Source: Cytobacillus oceanisediminis (GTDB lineage: Bacteria; Bacillota; Bacilli; Bacillales; Cytobacillaceae). From it: a stretch of 64,000 bases of DNA. The stretch's first letter is position 1, and every line of letters begins with the position of its first letter. This document shows positions 7,691-16,639 of this stretch, one piece after another. The stretch lies in the NCBI RefSeq assembly GCF_007830235.1, contig NZ_VLKI01000004.1, positions 277,749 to 341,748 on the forward strand, given 5' to 3'. The notes beneath the pieces were generated by a model. That model did not search any database and was not told the origin of the DNA. It saw only the letters and a list, made by a program, of their open reading frames with translations. The translations under genes and the position numbers were made by a program.

Positions 7691-9298
7691 TCAGCCTTCC
7701 TTTTGCATTTGTGTTCTTTTTGCTGCCTGCAGAATTTCCTCGAGTGGAGAGACTCTGCCAAATTTATCTTTATGAACAATATGCTTCCTTTCGAATAAGG
7801 TAGGGTTCTCAATTCCGGCAGCAGCGGCAAGATTGTAAAGTCCTTCCCTTAGAGAGATAACGTAGTTGCAGACTCTATAATGTTTTTCCTCAACAATCAA
7901 TCCGTCCTGGAGCTTCTTGTCGGTTGTAGCTACTCCTGCAGGACAGTGATTTGTATGGCAAACCTGCGCCATGATGCAGCCAACGCTGATCATAAAGCCT
8001 CGGGCGATATTGACGAGGTCTGCGCCCATTGCAAGAGCGATCGCAATTTTATCAGGTGTAATTAGTTTTCCGGAGGCGATGATTTTTACACGGTCTCGAA
8101 CTTCATACTGTCTCAACATTTCGTCTACCACAGTCAGAGCGGATTGGATTGGAAGACCAACACTGTCAGCGAGCTCCTGATAGGTTGCACCTGTACCGCC
8201 TTCACCTCCATCGACTGTAATAAAATCAGGGCCTATGCCGCTTTCCTTCATATATGAAATCATCCTTTCGAGGGCATCAAGGTCACCGACTACGATCTTC
8301 ATTCCAACCGGCTTGCCGCCAACACTACGCAGTTCTTCAATAAAATCAAACATGGAAGGGGCATCATCAAATTCATAGAAACGGTTTGGACTGTTAATCG
8401 TTTTTCCGACTTCAACAAGGCGAATACTGGCAATCTCTTCTGTAACCTTTTCGCCTTCAACATGACCCCCGCGGGTTTTTGCACCCTGGGCGAGCTTTAA
8501 TTCAAAAGCTTTAACCTCAGGGATTTCACTTTTCTTTTTAAATTCCTCCCATGAAAATTCTCCGTTTGGTTTTCGTACGCCAAACATGTCCGGCCCAATT
8601 TGCATAATGATATCCGGGCTTCCTGCCAAATGATATTGGGAAAGACCGCCTTCACCGGTGTTCATCCAAGTGCCGCCAGCTAGGCCAAGACCTTTTGACA
8701 AGGCAGTGATGGCTTTTTCGCCAAGGGAACCATAGCTCATGGCCGATTGTCCGACAAGCCCCTTGACTCTGAATGGATGTCTGCAGGTGATTTCACCCAG
8801 GACGACAGCATCTTCATCACGCAAATAAAAGGGATCTGCCAGTTTTTCTTCACTATGTTCCTTTCTTGAAAACAAGTTGTTACCATCAACTTTATAAACA
8901 CGTGTTTTAATTTTATTGGTGTTATCAACCTTCATTTCATCGACCAGCTTTGGAAACAATGTATTCCGAATATAAAAGCCTTCATCATCAAAATCCCTTA
9001 TTGATCCAAACCCTATTAGTCTTTCTTTATACTTTCCCGCTTTCACGACGTCCTGATACTCTTTCCTGGAGAAAGGCTTGCCTTCTGTATCGTTATTAAA
9101 CAAATATTGCCTTAATTCAGGCCCGATTTTTTCTGTTATATACCGTACCTTCCCGATAACCGGAAAGTTTCTGAGTATGGAATGCTGTTTTTGCCTGTCA
9201 TCTTTTATATACCAATAGATAAAAAGGAAGACTGGTATTAAAATGACAAGTGCAATAAATATAAATAGTGCAATAACTAGATAATCTGTTAAGCTCAT
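7691..9298 (-). CDS. yerD: FMN-binding glutamate-synthase-like protein, YerD type (535 aa)
   Basis: The protein has an N-terminal transmembrane helix (~6-28) followed by a glutamate synthase FMN-binding TIM-barrel domain. The FMN/substrate region reads TVDGGEGGTGATYQELADSV and the [3Fe-4S] cysteines are in CIMAQVCHTNHCPAGVAT. It lacks the amidotransferase and GXGXG domains of full GltB, so it is the stand-alone FMN domain type (about 525-535 aa) found in B. subtilis YerD. Such proteins likely carry out an FMN-dependent reaction at the membrane; the physiological substrate is not established. GGAGGACC precedes the ATG. It is 15 bp downstream of the NAD(P)-binding gene on the same strand, probably one operon. 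Confidence 0.85.
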   Translation of the reverse strand: MSLTDYLVIALFIFIALVILIPVFLFIYWYIKDDRQKQHSILRNFPVIGKVRYITEKIGPELRQYLFNNDTEGKPFSRKEYQDVVKAGKYKERLIGFGSIRDFDDEGFYIRNTLFPKLVDEMKVDNTNKIKTRVYKVDGNNLFSRKEHSEEKLADPFYLRDEDAVVLGEITCRHPFRVKGLVGQSAMSYGSLGEKAITALSKGLGLAGGTWMNTGEGGLSQYHLAGSPDIIMQIGPDMFGVRKPNGEFSWEEFKKKSEIPEVKAFELKLAQGAKTRGGHVEGEKVTEEIASIRLVEVGKTINSPNRFYEFDDAPSMFDFIEELRSVGGKPVGMKIVVGDLDALERMISYMKESGIGPDFITVDGGEGGTGATYQELADSVGLPIQSALTVVDEMLRQYEVRDRVKIIASGKLITPDKIAIALAMGADLVNIARGFMISVGCIMAQVCHTNHCPAGVATTDKKLQDGLIVEEKHYRVCNYVISLREGLYNLAAAAGIENPTLFERKHIVHKDKFGRVSPLEEILQAAKRTQMQKEG

Positions 9299-9313
9299 AT
9301 GGTCCTCCTTCGA

Positions 9314-9943
9314 TTAAAATAAGTTTAGTGCGTCATGGATAGGGGTGTCACCTGAGGATACTTCTATCGTTTTATTAAAAACTGCTTCGTGTTCCAAAGA
9401 TTCAACAAGAACTGCTGCTGCATCCTCACGGGGGATTTCTGCTGACCTATCATGTATTTTATTGGTTGCCTTTACCATTTCGGTCCCTGGTTTATCTGTT
9501 AATTGGCCAGGTCGTACGACTGTATAAATAAAATTGGCACCCTTTAGCATATCCTCAGGCAAATCTTTGGCAGCGATCGTCCGGGATTGGTCGTTCTCTC
9601 TCTCTTCAGCTTTAACTGCGCTCATCATCACAAATCGCTTCACACCTGATTTGTGTGCTAATTGGATCGTATCTGAAACAGATTGGTGGTCAACCATGAC
9701 GGTTTTGCTTGTGTGCTTTTTCGGATTGACACCTGTTAAGTAAATGACAGCATCTGATGACTGAAGCTGGGATAAAAGATTTTGTTCGTCATATACCACT
9801 GCATTAGCCGCACCAATCTTTTTTAAATCTTCAATTTGATTTTCATTGGCTACAACTGCAAGAGATTCTATGTTTTTCTCTGCCAGCTTCCTGACTACAT
9901 GCTCGCCAACATCTCCGTTGGCACCGATAACGACCACTTTCAT
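9314..9943 (-). CDS. NAD(P)-binding Rossmann protein, YhfK-like (209 aa)
   Basis: Atypical short-chain dehydrogenase of the NAD(P)H-binding group. The N-terminal nucleotide motif is MKVVVIGANGDVGEHVVRKL and the VIYLTGV and TVVRPGQLTD segments are typical of YhfK-like sugar-epimerase relatives. The ATG at 9943 lies at the right distance from AGGAGGCG and begins exactly at the Rossmann strand, so I prefer it to a start 33 bp upstream. No catalytic YxxxK pair is evident. Probably cotranscribed with the YerD-like gene. The substrate is unknown. Confidence 0.82.
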   Translation of the reverse strand: MKVVVIGANGDVGEHVVRKLAEKNIESLAVVANENQIEDLKKIGAANAVVYDEQNLLSQLQSSDAVIYLTGVNPKKHTSKTVMVDHQSVSDTIQLAHKSGVKRFVMMSAVKAEERENDQSRTIAAKDLPEDMLKGANFIYTVVRPGQLTDKPGTEMVKATNKIHDRSAEIPREDAAAVLVESLEHEAVFNKTIEVSSGDTPIHDALNLF

Positions 9944-10283
9944 GTAAACGCCTCCTTTTCTACCCTTTTTCCACAAGGGGTTATTTTAAAACCAAAAGGG
10001 CTAAAACAAAAAAACGCAGCCCCATTTGGAGCTGCGCTATGCCTTTTTTCTATTCCATTTCATTATTAAGCATGGTTAATTTATCAGCAGACGATTCAAC
10101 TTGTTCAAACGAATCCCTGAACTTGCTGATAATATAAGTATTTTTTTATAATAATTCCACAATTTTTGATCCTGAAAAGAACGGAAAAAAGCTATTAATA
10201 ATTTGGATTTTGTAAAGATTTTACGCTTGATTCAGTCCTCATTGGGAATGGTAATAGAAGAAAGAATTATAGGAGGAATTGCG
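9944..10283. other. Intergenic region with hairpins before ferritin
   Basis: The region contains an inverted repeat (TTATCAGCA at 10081-10089 with TGCTGATAA at 10124-10132) and a minus-oriented terminator (10014-10036). On the minus strand a short frame ending at 10050 encodes a gene-like C-terminal peptide but has no start codon, so it may be a gene remnant. The ferritin promoter must lie in the right part. Confidence 0.45.
10014..10036 (-). terminator. Terminator, minus orientation
   Basis: CGCAGC and GCTGCG flank a partly paired interior; on the minus strand seven T residues follow. It sits 14 bp past a start-less minus-strand frame. Confidence 0.55.
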
Positions 10284-10796
10284 GTGTTGAGCGATAAACT
10301 AATCAAAGAATTAAACAGCCAAATGAATTATGAGTATTATTCAGCGCATGCTTATTTAGCTATGGCAGCCTATTGTTCCGCTGAAAACCTGGATGGGTTT
10401 GCAAACTTTTTCTTAGTCCAGGCAGAAGAAGAACGTTTCCATGCCATGAAGTTTTACAATTTCTTAAATGATATTGGGGCACGGGTGACCGTTGAAGGGT
10501 TTCCGCCTGTCAATAATGACTTTAACTCTGTCCTGGATGTGTTTGAAAAAGGGCTGGCTCATGAAAAGGAAGTAACCAGCCGAATTTACAACTTGTCAGA
10601 TCTCGCCCTTGATGAGCGGGAGCATGCGACCATGACCTTTTTAAAATGGTTCATTGAAGAGCAGGTCGAGGAAGAAGCCTTATTTGATAGCTTGATTCAG
10701 AAGCTAAAACGGATTGATGATGACAGCAATGCATTTTTTATGCTTGAAAATGAACTGGCAAAAAGGACATTTACTCCTGGAGGGGAGTACTTATAG
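10284..10796 (+). CDS. ftnA: Non-heme ferritin (170 aa)
   Basis: Cytoplasmic iron-storage ferritin that oxidises Fe(II) and mineralises it in a 24-subunit cage. Starting at the GTG (10284), 7 nt after AGGAGG, the ferroxidase residues fall on the classical FtnA numbers: Glu17, Glu50, His53 (EEERFHAMKF), Glu94, Gln127 and Glu130 (EEQVEEE). This numbering supports the start over an in-frame TTG at 10203 that would add 27 unrelated residues. The length is normal. It is a monocistronic gene ended by a strong hairpin. No clear Fur or Per box was seen upstream. Confidence 0.93.
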   Translation: MLSDKLIKELNSQMNYEYYSAHAYLAMAAYCSAENLDGFANFFLVQAEEERFHAMKFYNFLNDIGARVTVEGFPPVNNDFNSVLDVFEKGLAHEKEVTSRIYNLSDLALDEREHATMTFLKWFIEEQVEEEALFDSLIQKLKRIDDDSNAFFMLENELAKRTFTPGGEYL

Positions 10797-10816
10797 GTAA
10801 TGGCAAAAGAAGAAAA

Positions 10817-10841
10817 AGCCTCATCCACGGTGGATGAGGCT
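10817..10841. terminator. Bidirectional terminator
   Basis: Perfect stem AGCCTCATCCAC/GTGGATGAGGCT with A and T runs outside; shared by ferritin (+) and the YitT-family gene (-). Confidence 0.88.
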
Positions 10842-10852
10842 ACTTTATATAG

Positions 10853-11701
10853 TCAAGCTAATCGTTTGAAGTTTTGTCCGAGAATTTCATTCATAGTATG
10901 GACGGTGATAAATGCTTTATTATCAACCTGTGTGATGTAGCCTTTCAGCCTTGTAAAATCTTTGCGGCCAAGGATGGTCGTAATCACTTCTTTTTGGTCT
11001 GAGGTAAAGGCTCCAGTAGCAATATGGATGGTTGCACCTTTGCCTAACTCATGGACAATATAGGTTTTAATTTCATCGCTGTGGCGGCTGATGATGACGA
11101 TTTCTTTATTTGAATTAAATTCCTGAAGTGCATAATCAATGACAAATCCATTTATGATGACACCAAAGAACGCATACAAGCCGACTTGCGGCCCGAATAG
11201 GATGGCGGAGGATAGAGCAATCGATAAATCCGCCAGCAGCACCCCCCGGCCTACTTCAATGTTTAAGTATTTATTAAAAATCATAGCGATAATGTCAGTT
11301 CCGCCGGTGGATGCCTGCTGATTAAAGACAATTGCCATCCCAGTTGCGGCGATGCATTGGCCGATAATCAGCTGTATAAGAATATCATCGCTAAGCGGCT
11401 GGCTGATTGGGGCAAATTTTTCTAGCACCCATACATAAAATGACAGGGCAAAGCTTGCATAAATGGTCTTAGCACCAAAGCCTGAGCCGAGAAAAATAAA
11501 TCCGACCAAAAAAAGTACGATATTGACAAGAATCATGAAAGTTCCGATTGAGAGCCCTGGGAACAAATCATTCATGATAATCGACAATCCACTGACTCCT
11601 CCTGTTGCTAAATTATTGGGAGACAAGAAAAAGTGGACATTTATTGAAACAAGGAATGCTCCTAGATTTATCAATAAAAAGGAAAGTATTTTTTGTCGCA
11701 T
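10853..11701 (-). CDS. YitT-family membrane protein (282 aa)
   Basis: Integral membrane protein of the YitT/DUF161 family: five or so hydrophobic segments in residues ~5-190 (LLINLGAFLVSINVHFF, then TGGVSGLSIIMN) followed by a soluble C-terminal DUF2179 domain (~200-280). The ATG at 11701 is 8 nt from AAGGAGG; an in-frame codon 102 bp upstream would add an odd basic extension and has no comparable signal. B. subtilis has several paralogs (YitT, YpjC, YvjA and others) with no firm function. It is convergent with ferritin. Confidence 0.85.
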   Translation of the reverse strand: MRQKILSFLLINLGAFLVSINVHFFLSPNNLATGGVSGLSIIMNDLFPGLSIGTFMILVNIVLFLVGFIFLGSGFGAKTIYASFALSFYVWVLEKFAPISQPLSDDILIQLIIGQCIAATGMAIVFNQQASTGGTDIIAMIFNKYLNIEVGRGVLLADLSIALSSAILFGPQVGLYAFFGVIINGFVIDYALQEFNSNKEIVIISRHSDEIKTYIVHELGKGATIHIATGAFTSDQKEVITTILGRKDFTRLKGYITQVDNKAFITVHTMNEILGQNFKRLA

Positions 11702-11942
11702 CGCCGCAACCTCCTTTTTTAACATTTTTTTCGCTTTCCGTAAAAAGTGGAACAACGGGATTATAAAGCCCATAAAGACCCTTTGTAAAGGGAACTCGGC
11801 CAAAAAAATAAGGTTTAATAATTATGACAATTGGAAGGGTTTGCAATAAAGGTGTGTAATTATCCATTTGCTCTCATTTTTTATATAATAGAATGTAGAC
11901 TAACCCGCCATAGTGAAGTGCAATGAAAGGAAGTAAGAAATC

Positions 11943-12128
11943 TTGAAAAATAGAAAACTTATAGTGATTCCCATCATGATTCTTGTAGCAGCTGCCGCTA
12001 TGTGGATGCTTAACAAGGATTATCAGCAAATAGACATGTCAATCAGAATGTTAATAGCAGCCGGTGCAGCGCTCTTATCCGGTGCCATTTCGTATTTTCT
12101 GTTCAAGCCTGAAAAAGAAGAAAATTAA
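11943..12128 (+). CDS. Small two-helix membrane protein (61 aa)
   Basis: Not a family I can name. TTG start behind GAAAGGAAG. Two hydrophobic helices (residues ~6-22 and ~35-53) are joined by a short polar loop, with a charged C-terminal tail KPEKEEN. A strong terminator follows 2 bp after the stop, which together with the ribosome binding site supports a real gene. Confidence 0.7.
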   Translation: MKNRKLIVIPIMILVAAAAMWMLNKDYQQIDMSIRMLIAAGAALLSGAISYFLFKPEKEEN

Positions 12129-12153
12129 AATGCCTGATCCCCGGACAGGCATT
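12129..12153 (+). terminator. Intrinsic terminator
   Basis: TGCCTG and CAGGCA stem followed by eight T residues, directly after the small membrane protein gene. Confidence 0.88.
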
Positions 12154-12416
12154 TTTTTTGGAACTTTTATGCTGCGGAATGTATTTAAAATAGGTGGAGT
12201 TGCCGAGATGTTAAAATAAAGATGAATGACCAAAATGCAAAAGTACAGAATTCGCAGAAGGACGCCATAGACGCTTCATGAAGCCGATACTCAGAGGACA
12301 GAGGAAAAAGAGGTCGTCATAACTCTCCATAATTTTCAGTTTCTTGGTGGAAAATTATCTAAAGAAAAGTAAATACCAGCAAAGTTTCCATTGAAATTCC
12401 CAATTAAAGCAAAATA
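12154..12416. other. Intergenic, nothing assigned
   Basis: Between convergent genes. I see only a 12-bp palindrome GCTTCATGAAGC (12273-12284) and no plausible gene or array. Confidence 0.5.
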
Positions 12417-12446
12417 AAAGCAGACTCCATTCAAGGAATCAGCTTT
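12417..12446 (-). terminator. putR terminator overlapping the stop codon
   Basis: On the minus strand AAGC-T-GATTCC pairs with GGAGTC-T-GCTT and runs into TTTTATTTT. The stem includes the last coding bases of putR. Confidence 0.65.
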
Positions 12447-13674
12447 ATTTTTTACGCTTCAGCAACTGTAAATCGATATATAGCTGGCATCTTGTATTAA
12501 AATCGTCAAAATCGATGGAAGTTAAATCTGTAATTTGCTTCATCCGGTATTTTAACGTGTTTGAGTGAATGAAGAGCTGTTCTGCTGTAGGCTTGAGACG
12601 GCAGTTATTTAATAAATAAACCTCAAGTGTTTTCAGTAAATTGGTCTGGCTTTCATGGTCTTTTTTCTGCAGCTTCAAAAGGTCTTCATTAACGTAATTC
12701 GTCTTGCTGTTATGCTGTGCAATGGGCTCCAAATACCGGAAGACCCACAGTTTCTTATATTCATATGGCAATTCTTCAGGCGAGCCGATAAATTTGGCGG
12801 CTTTAATGACCTCCTGCGCCTCTGCATAGCTTTTCCGCAGTTTAAGGATGGAGGTATATTCACCGCCGATTCCCGCATACACTGCTTGCTGCTTAAATTG
12901 GCTAAGGACTGTGTTGGTTAATTCATGTGCATCTTCTGAAAGGCTGCCTGGCGCTGGAGAGCTGCTGCCAATCATCACAATAATCTCCAGTTGGTTTGTA
13001 AAAATGTGAGCCGGATGGCTGAGTGCGTTCGCAAACAGGCGCACTGTTTCGGTCAGCTCGGCAAAAATTTCTTCATCTGCCCTGGCGACTGTAAATACAT
13101 TTATGATGAATGCCTCCGGAAGGATGATTTTCACATTGGCTGCTTCCCATTTGATTTGGTCTTCCGTTTGGTATGTCCGGTCTATGATCTTTCTGTAAAA
13201 TTGATGTTTCTCCTCATCTTTGCGCAGCTTTAGTAAGTTTTTCTGGTAAAGAAGCTTGCCAATATGAAAAGAGATTTCAAGCAAAAACTTCATTTCATTA
13301 TCCGATAGCAATCCATCCGTTTCTTGAACCCAAATATAACCCAAAATCTGATCCTTGTATTTAGCGCTAACGACCACACGCTGGTTAAGCCCGATATCTT
13401 CCATCCTTTTAATGCGGAATGGCTCAGGAATGGTTTTCAGCTGATCGACAATGCCTTCATCCATAAACTTTTCTAAAATGGGAATAGGCCATCTTTTAGA
13501 AAAAATCGTCTGCTGATTGGCCAGATCAAAATGCTCAATATAATATGAACTGTAGGCCAGCAGCGAAAACTGCTCATCCTCGATGACGACAGGCTTCTTT
13601 AAAAAGGTACTGACCAATTCCGTTATTTCGTCTATATCTGATATATTAAGAATCTTCTCCAGCGGCTGGCTCAT
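12445..13674 (-). CDS. putR: PucR-family transcriptional regulator of proline use (409 aa)
   Basis: PucR/CdaR-type regulator with an N-terminal sensory region and a C-terminal PucR HTH_30 domain (LYLLNN-type helix, KPTAEQLFIHSNTLKYRMKQ, residues ~360-400). It lies directly downstream of putP and putB on the same strand. In B. subtilis the PucR-like PutR is the proline-responsive activator of the put operon, so that role is inferred here from fold and location. The ATG is preceded by TAGGAGGTAGCC. A terminator separates it from putP, so it may have its own promoter in the 118-bp gap. Confidence 0.85.
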   Translation of the reverse strand: MSQPLEKILNISDIDEITELVSTFLKKPVVIEDEQFSLLAYSSYYIEHFDLANQQTIFSKRWPIPILEKFMDEGIVDQLKTIPEPFRIKRMEDIGLNQRVVVSAKYKDQILGYIWVQETDGLLSDNEMKFLLEISFHIGKLLYQKNLLKLRKDEEKHQFYRKIIDRTYQTEDQIKWEAANVKIILPEAFIINVFTVARADEEIFAELTETVRLFANALSHPAHIFTNQLEIIVMIGSSSPAPGSLSEDAHELTNTVLSQFKQQAVYAGIGGEYTSILKLRKSYAEAQEVIKAAKFIGSPEELPYEYKKLWVFRYLEPIAQHNSKTNYVNEDLLKLQKKDHESQTNLLKTLEVYLLNNCRLKPTAEQLFIHSNTLKYRMKQITDLTSIDFDDFNTRCQLYIDLQLLKRKK

Positions 13675-13754
13675 TCGGCTACCTCCTAAGTGTTGCTGTT
13701 TTTATTATAGAGAAAATCAGTACCAGGTACCACCCGAATAATGTCGAAAATAAA

Positions 13755-13781
13755 AGGACCGGGCCGTTCTGGCCCAGTCCT
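13755..13781 (-). terminator. putP terminator
   Basis: AGGACCGGGCC pairs with GGCCCAGTCCT (one mismatch) 12 bp after the putP stop; on the minus strand it runs into CTTTTATTTT. Confidence 0.8.
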
Positions 13782-13792
13782 AGCATGAAAGG

Positions 13793-15256
13793 TTATTTAA
13801 ATGATTTCTCAAAGTCGTCGAATTGTTTTTCTATTTCTGTTGAAGGTTTTGCTGTTAGAAGGCTTACCACTATGATCGCAATGAGGCTGGCAGCAAAGCC
13901 CGGAATCATTTCATAAAGGATTCCGGATAAGCCTGCGCTTGACCAAATTATAACGGTGCATGCCCCAACAACCATTCCTGCTAAAGCTCCCCATCTTGTC
14001 ATGCGCTTCCAGTAAAGGCTAAGAATGATTAGCGGTCCGAAAGAGGCTCCGAATCCTGCCCATGCATAGCCTACTAGGTTAAGAATCGTTTCGTTCTTCT
14101 CCCATGAAATAACCAATGCTACGATCGATACAAGCAATACAGATAGTCTCCCAATCGTGACAAGCTCTTTGTCTGATGCTGAACGGCGGAAGAACGTTTT
14201 GTACAAGTCCTCCGTCAGTGAACTCGAAGTCACAAGCAGCTGGGAAGAAATCGTGCTCATGATAGCAGCAAGGATCGCTGCTATTAAGAATCCAGTAATA
14301 ATCGGATGGAATAGGACATCTCCCAATAAGATGAAAATGGTTTCTGAATCCTCAAGGTTTATCCCGGTATCCGCAACATAGGCAATGCCGATAAAACCTG
14401 TCAGCATTGCGCCAATGCTTGCGAAAATCATCCAGCCCATCCCGATGCGGGTGGCTTTTTTGATTTCTTTTACAGAACTGATTGCCATAAAGCGGACAAT
14501 AATATGCGGCTGTCCAAAGTAGCCAAGACCCCAGGCAAACAAGGAGATGATGCCAAGCAGGCTTGTCCCAGTGAAGATATCAAGAAGTGCCGGATCAATA
14601 GATCTGGCTGTATCAATAGCCGGACCGAATCCGCCTACATGGAACAATGTTACTAATGGTACGAGAATCAGTGCAATAAACATGATCAAACCTTGAACAA
14701 AGTCTGTCCAGCTAACCGCAAGGAATCCGCCAAACAGAGTATAAGCAACAACTACACCGGTGATAATCCATAAACCTGTGTGATACTCTAGACCAAATGT
14801 GCTTTGAAATAATACGCCTCCGGAAACCATGCCTGATGAAACATAGAATGTGAAGAAAATCATAATAACTAATCCTGAAATCAGGCGAAGGATCTTGGAT
14901 GTATCGCCGAAACGGTTTTCCAAATACCCAGGAATGGTGATTGAATCATTAGCTACTTCAGTATAAGTGCGCAGCCTCGGAGCAACATACAGCCAGTTAG
15001 CCCATGCTCCGAGCGTTAATCCGATAACAATCCAGGATGCACTTAAGCCTGTGGCATACATGGCACCTGGAAGCCCCATTAGCAGCCAGCCGCTCATATC
15101 GGATGCACCAGCACTTAAAGTGGTAACGGCAGGACCAAGTGTTCTTCCGCCAAGCATGTAGTCTGATAGATTGGACGTTCGTTTATAGGCGTAATAGCCA
15201 ATCCAAAGCATCCCGATCATATAGATGGTAATGGATATTAGCAATGCATAATCCAT
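13793..15256 (-). CDS. putP: Sodium/proline symporter PutP (487 aa)
   Basis: Sodium:solute symporter family permease importing proline with Na+ across the cell membrane. The N-terminus MDYALLISITIYMIGMLWIG and the segment GGRTLGPAVTTLSAGASDMS with MLLMGLPGA-like sequence are typical of PutP/OpuE; about 13 membrane helices fit the length. The ATG at 15256 sits 8 nt from AAAGGGGG; an upstream in-frame codon would add a hydrophilic tail before helix 1. It follows putB on the same strand across a 187-bp gap with a hairpin. OpuE-type osmotic proline uptake is an alternative, but the putB/putR context favours catabolic uptake. Confidence 0.9.
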   Translation of the reverse strand: MDYALLISITIYMIGMLWIGYYAYKRTSNLSDYMLGGRTLGPAVTTLSAGASDMSGWLLMGLPGAMYATGLSASWIVIGLTLGAWANWLYVAPRLRTYTEVANDSITIPGYLENRFGDTSKILRLISGLVIMIFFTFYVSSGMVSGGVLFQSTFGLEYHTGLWIITGVVVAYTLFGGFLAVSWTDFVQGLIMFIALILVPLVTLFHVGGFGPAIDTARSIDPALLDIFTGTSLLGIISLFAWGLGYFGQPHIIVRFMAISSVKEIKKATRIGMGWMIFASIGAMLTGFIGIAYVADTGINLEDSETIFILLGDVLFHPIITGFLIAAILAAIMSTISSQLLVTSSSLTEDLYKTFFRRSASDKELVTIGRLSVLLVSIVALVISWEKNETILNLVGYAWAGFGASFGPLIILSLYWKRMTRWGALAGMVVGACTVIIWSSAGLSGILYEMIPGFAASLIAIIVVSLLTAKPSTEIEKQFDDFEKSFK

Positions 15257-15318
15257 ACATAAACCCCCTTTGATATAGTGTTTTTTAATTTTGTAAATAT
15301 TTAGATAAAATAAGCTGT

Positions 15319-15344
15319 GAGAAAGCGTGCTGCCTTGCTTTCTC
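15319..15344 (-). terminator. Hairpin between putB and putP
   Basis: GAGAAAGC and GCTTTCTC form a perfect 8-bp stem in the putB-putP gap. On the minus strand it is followed by ACAGCTTATTTTAT, a weak T tract, so it may be an attenuator rather than a full stop. Confidence 0.45.
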
Positions 15345-15443
15345 ATTACTTAGGAAATCTTCCATTTGTATGTGCAAAAATAATATTTTGTTTTTATTAT
15401 AGCCGGATTTTAATATTTTGAAAGAAAAATAATTTTTAGTGTA

Positions 15444-16361
15444 TTATCCTTTGAAAATACCTTTAAAAGCAAAGGCAATATTCGCGGGGCGTTCAGCCAT
15501 CCGTCTCATGAAATAGCCGTACCAGTCCATTCCATAAGGTACATAAACACGCATTCTGTAGCCTTGCTTCGCGAGTTCCAGCTGTGTTTTGTTTCTCATG
15601 CCGTAAAGCATTTGGAATTCAAAGCGATCGTTTGGAATGTTATGCTTCTTTGCTAACTCTTTTGTATACTCGATGATTTGGTCGTCATGGGAAGCTATCG
15701 CCGTATAATTTCCATTCAGCAGACTTTGTTCAATCAGCTTTTTATAGTTCTCGTCCACATCCTTTTTTTCAGGGAAGGCGTGTTCAGGTGACTCTTTGTA
15801 AGCTCCCTTTACAAGCCGCAAAAAAGGCTGATACTTGCCAAGATCCTGCAAGTCTTTTTCAGTGCGATATAAGTAGGCCTGAAGAACCGTACTAACACAG
15901 CTGTATTTCTCTTTAAACTGCTTAAACAAGTCTATAGTTGCCTGGCAGCGGGGAACGTCCTCCATATCAATTGTAACCATAATGTTGTGCTTTTCAGCTG
16001 TATCCAGAATCCTAGTCATATTTGTTACGACAAGATCATGATCAATATCCAGGCCAAGGGAAGTCATTTTAAGGGATACTTGCGAATCCAAACCTTCTCT
16101 GCTGATCATCTCAATAGTCGAGATACATTCCTCTGTCCGTTCATTCGCCACCTCAACCGAATCAACGAATTCACCCAAATGGTCAACAGTTACAGAAAGT
16201 CCTTGATTATTCAAGTCTCTTATAAAGCGCACGCTGCTTTTAAAATCCACACCGCCAATTAATTTTCCTGCTGCAAAACTTCCGCCTTTGTTTTGGGCAA
16301 TTTTGTTTAAAAATCCATTTTTAGATAAGTAAAGGAAAAAGTCCCTTGTAATCGCTTCCAT
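15444..16361 (-). CDS. putB: Proline dehydrogenase (305 aa)
   Basis: FAD-dependent monofunctional proline dehydrogenase, oxidising L-proline to delta-1-pyrroline-5-carboxylate at the membrane. The C-terminal signature RVYVPYGMDWYGYFMRRMAE with ERPAN carries the conserved Arg pair that binds the proline carboxylate, and the barrel strands FEFQMLYGMR and LVKGAYKE are present. The length matches B. subtilis PutB (~300 aa). ATG after ACTGGAGGTGC. It heads a putB-putP-putR series on the minus strand. The partner P5C dehydrogenase (putC/pruA) is not here. Confidence 0.92.
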   Translation of the reverse strand: MEAITRDFFLYLSKNGFLNKIAQNKGGSFAAGKLIGGVDFKSSVRFIRDLNNQGLSVTVDHLGEFVDSVEVANERTEECISTIEMISREGLDSQVSLKMTSLGLDIDHDLVVTNMTRILDTAEKHNIMVTIDMEDVPRCQATIDLFKQFKEKYSCVSTVLQAYLYRTEKDLQDLGKYQPFLRLVKGAYKESPEHAFPEKKDVDENYKKLIEQSLLNGNYTAIASHDDQIIEYTKELAKKHNIPNDRFEFQMLYGMRNKTQLELAKQGYRMRVYVPYGMDWYGYFMRRMAERPANIAFAFKGIFKG

Positions 16362-16639
16362 TTATATAGCACCTCCAGTTGGTTATATCTTTAGATTAAT
16401 CTTACAATTCTGTGACAAGTGCCGGCAATGTTTCGAAAATACAAAGATTTCCCCCATCTTTTGTTGATAGAAGACAATTGAAGGTGAGATTTTCCAGACT
16501 GCCGAGATTCCGATCCAGTTAAAAAAATAATATGTAAGAAAAGTTTCCATATTATTATTTACATTGCCAAGCATTTGTATTTAAATAGTAATATAGTTTT
16601 GAATATTTATTTATTTCTGAAAAAAACGGGGGTTGGAAG

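Noticed and set aside
10203..10283. Longer N-terminus for ferritin
   Set aside because: The TTG at 10203 would add 27 residues unlike any ferritin; the GTG at 10284 has AGGAGG at 7 nt and gives canonical residue numbering.
16600..16630. CodY box upstream of livJ
   Set aside because: TTATTTCTGAAAAAA matches only 10 of 15 positions in AT-rich DNA; not reported as a site.
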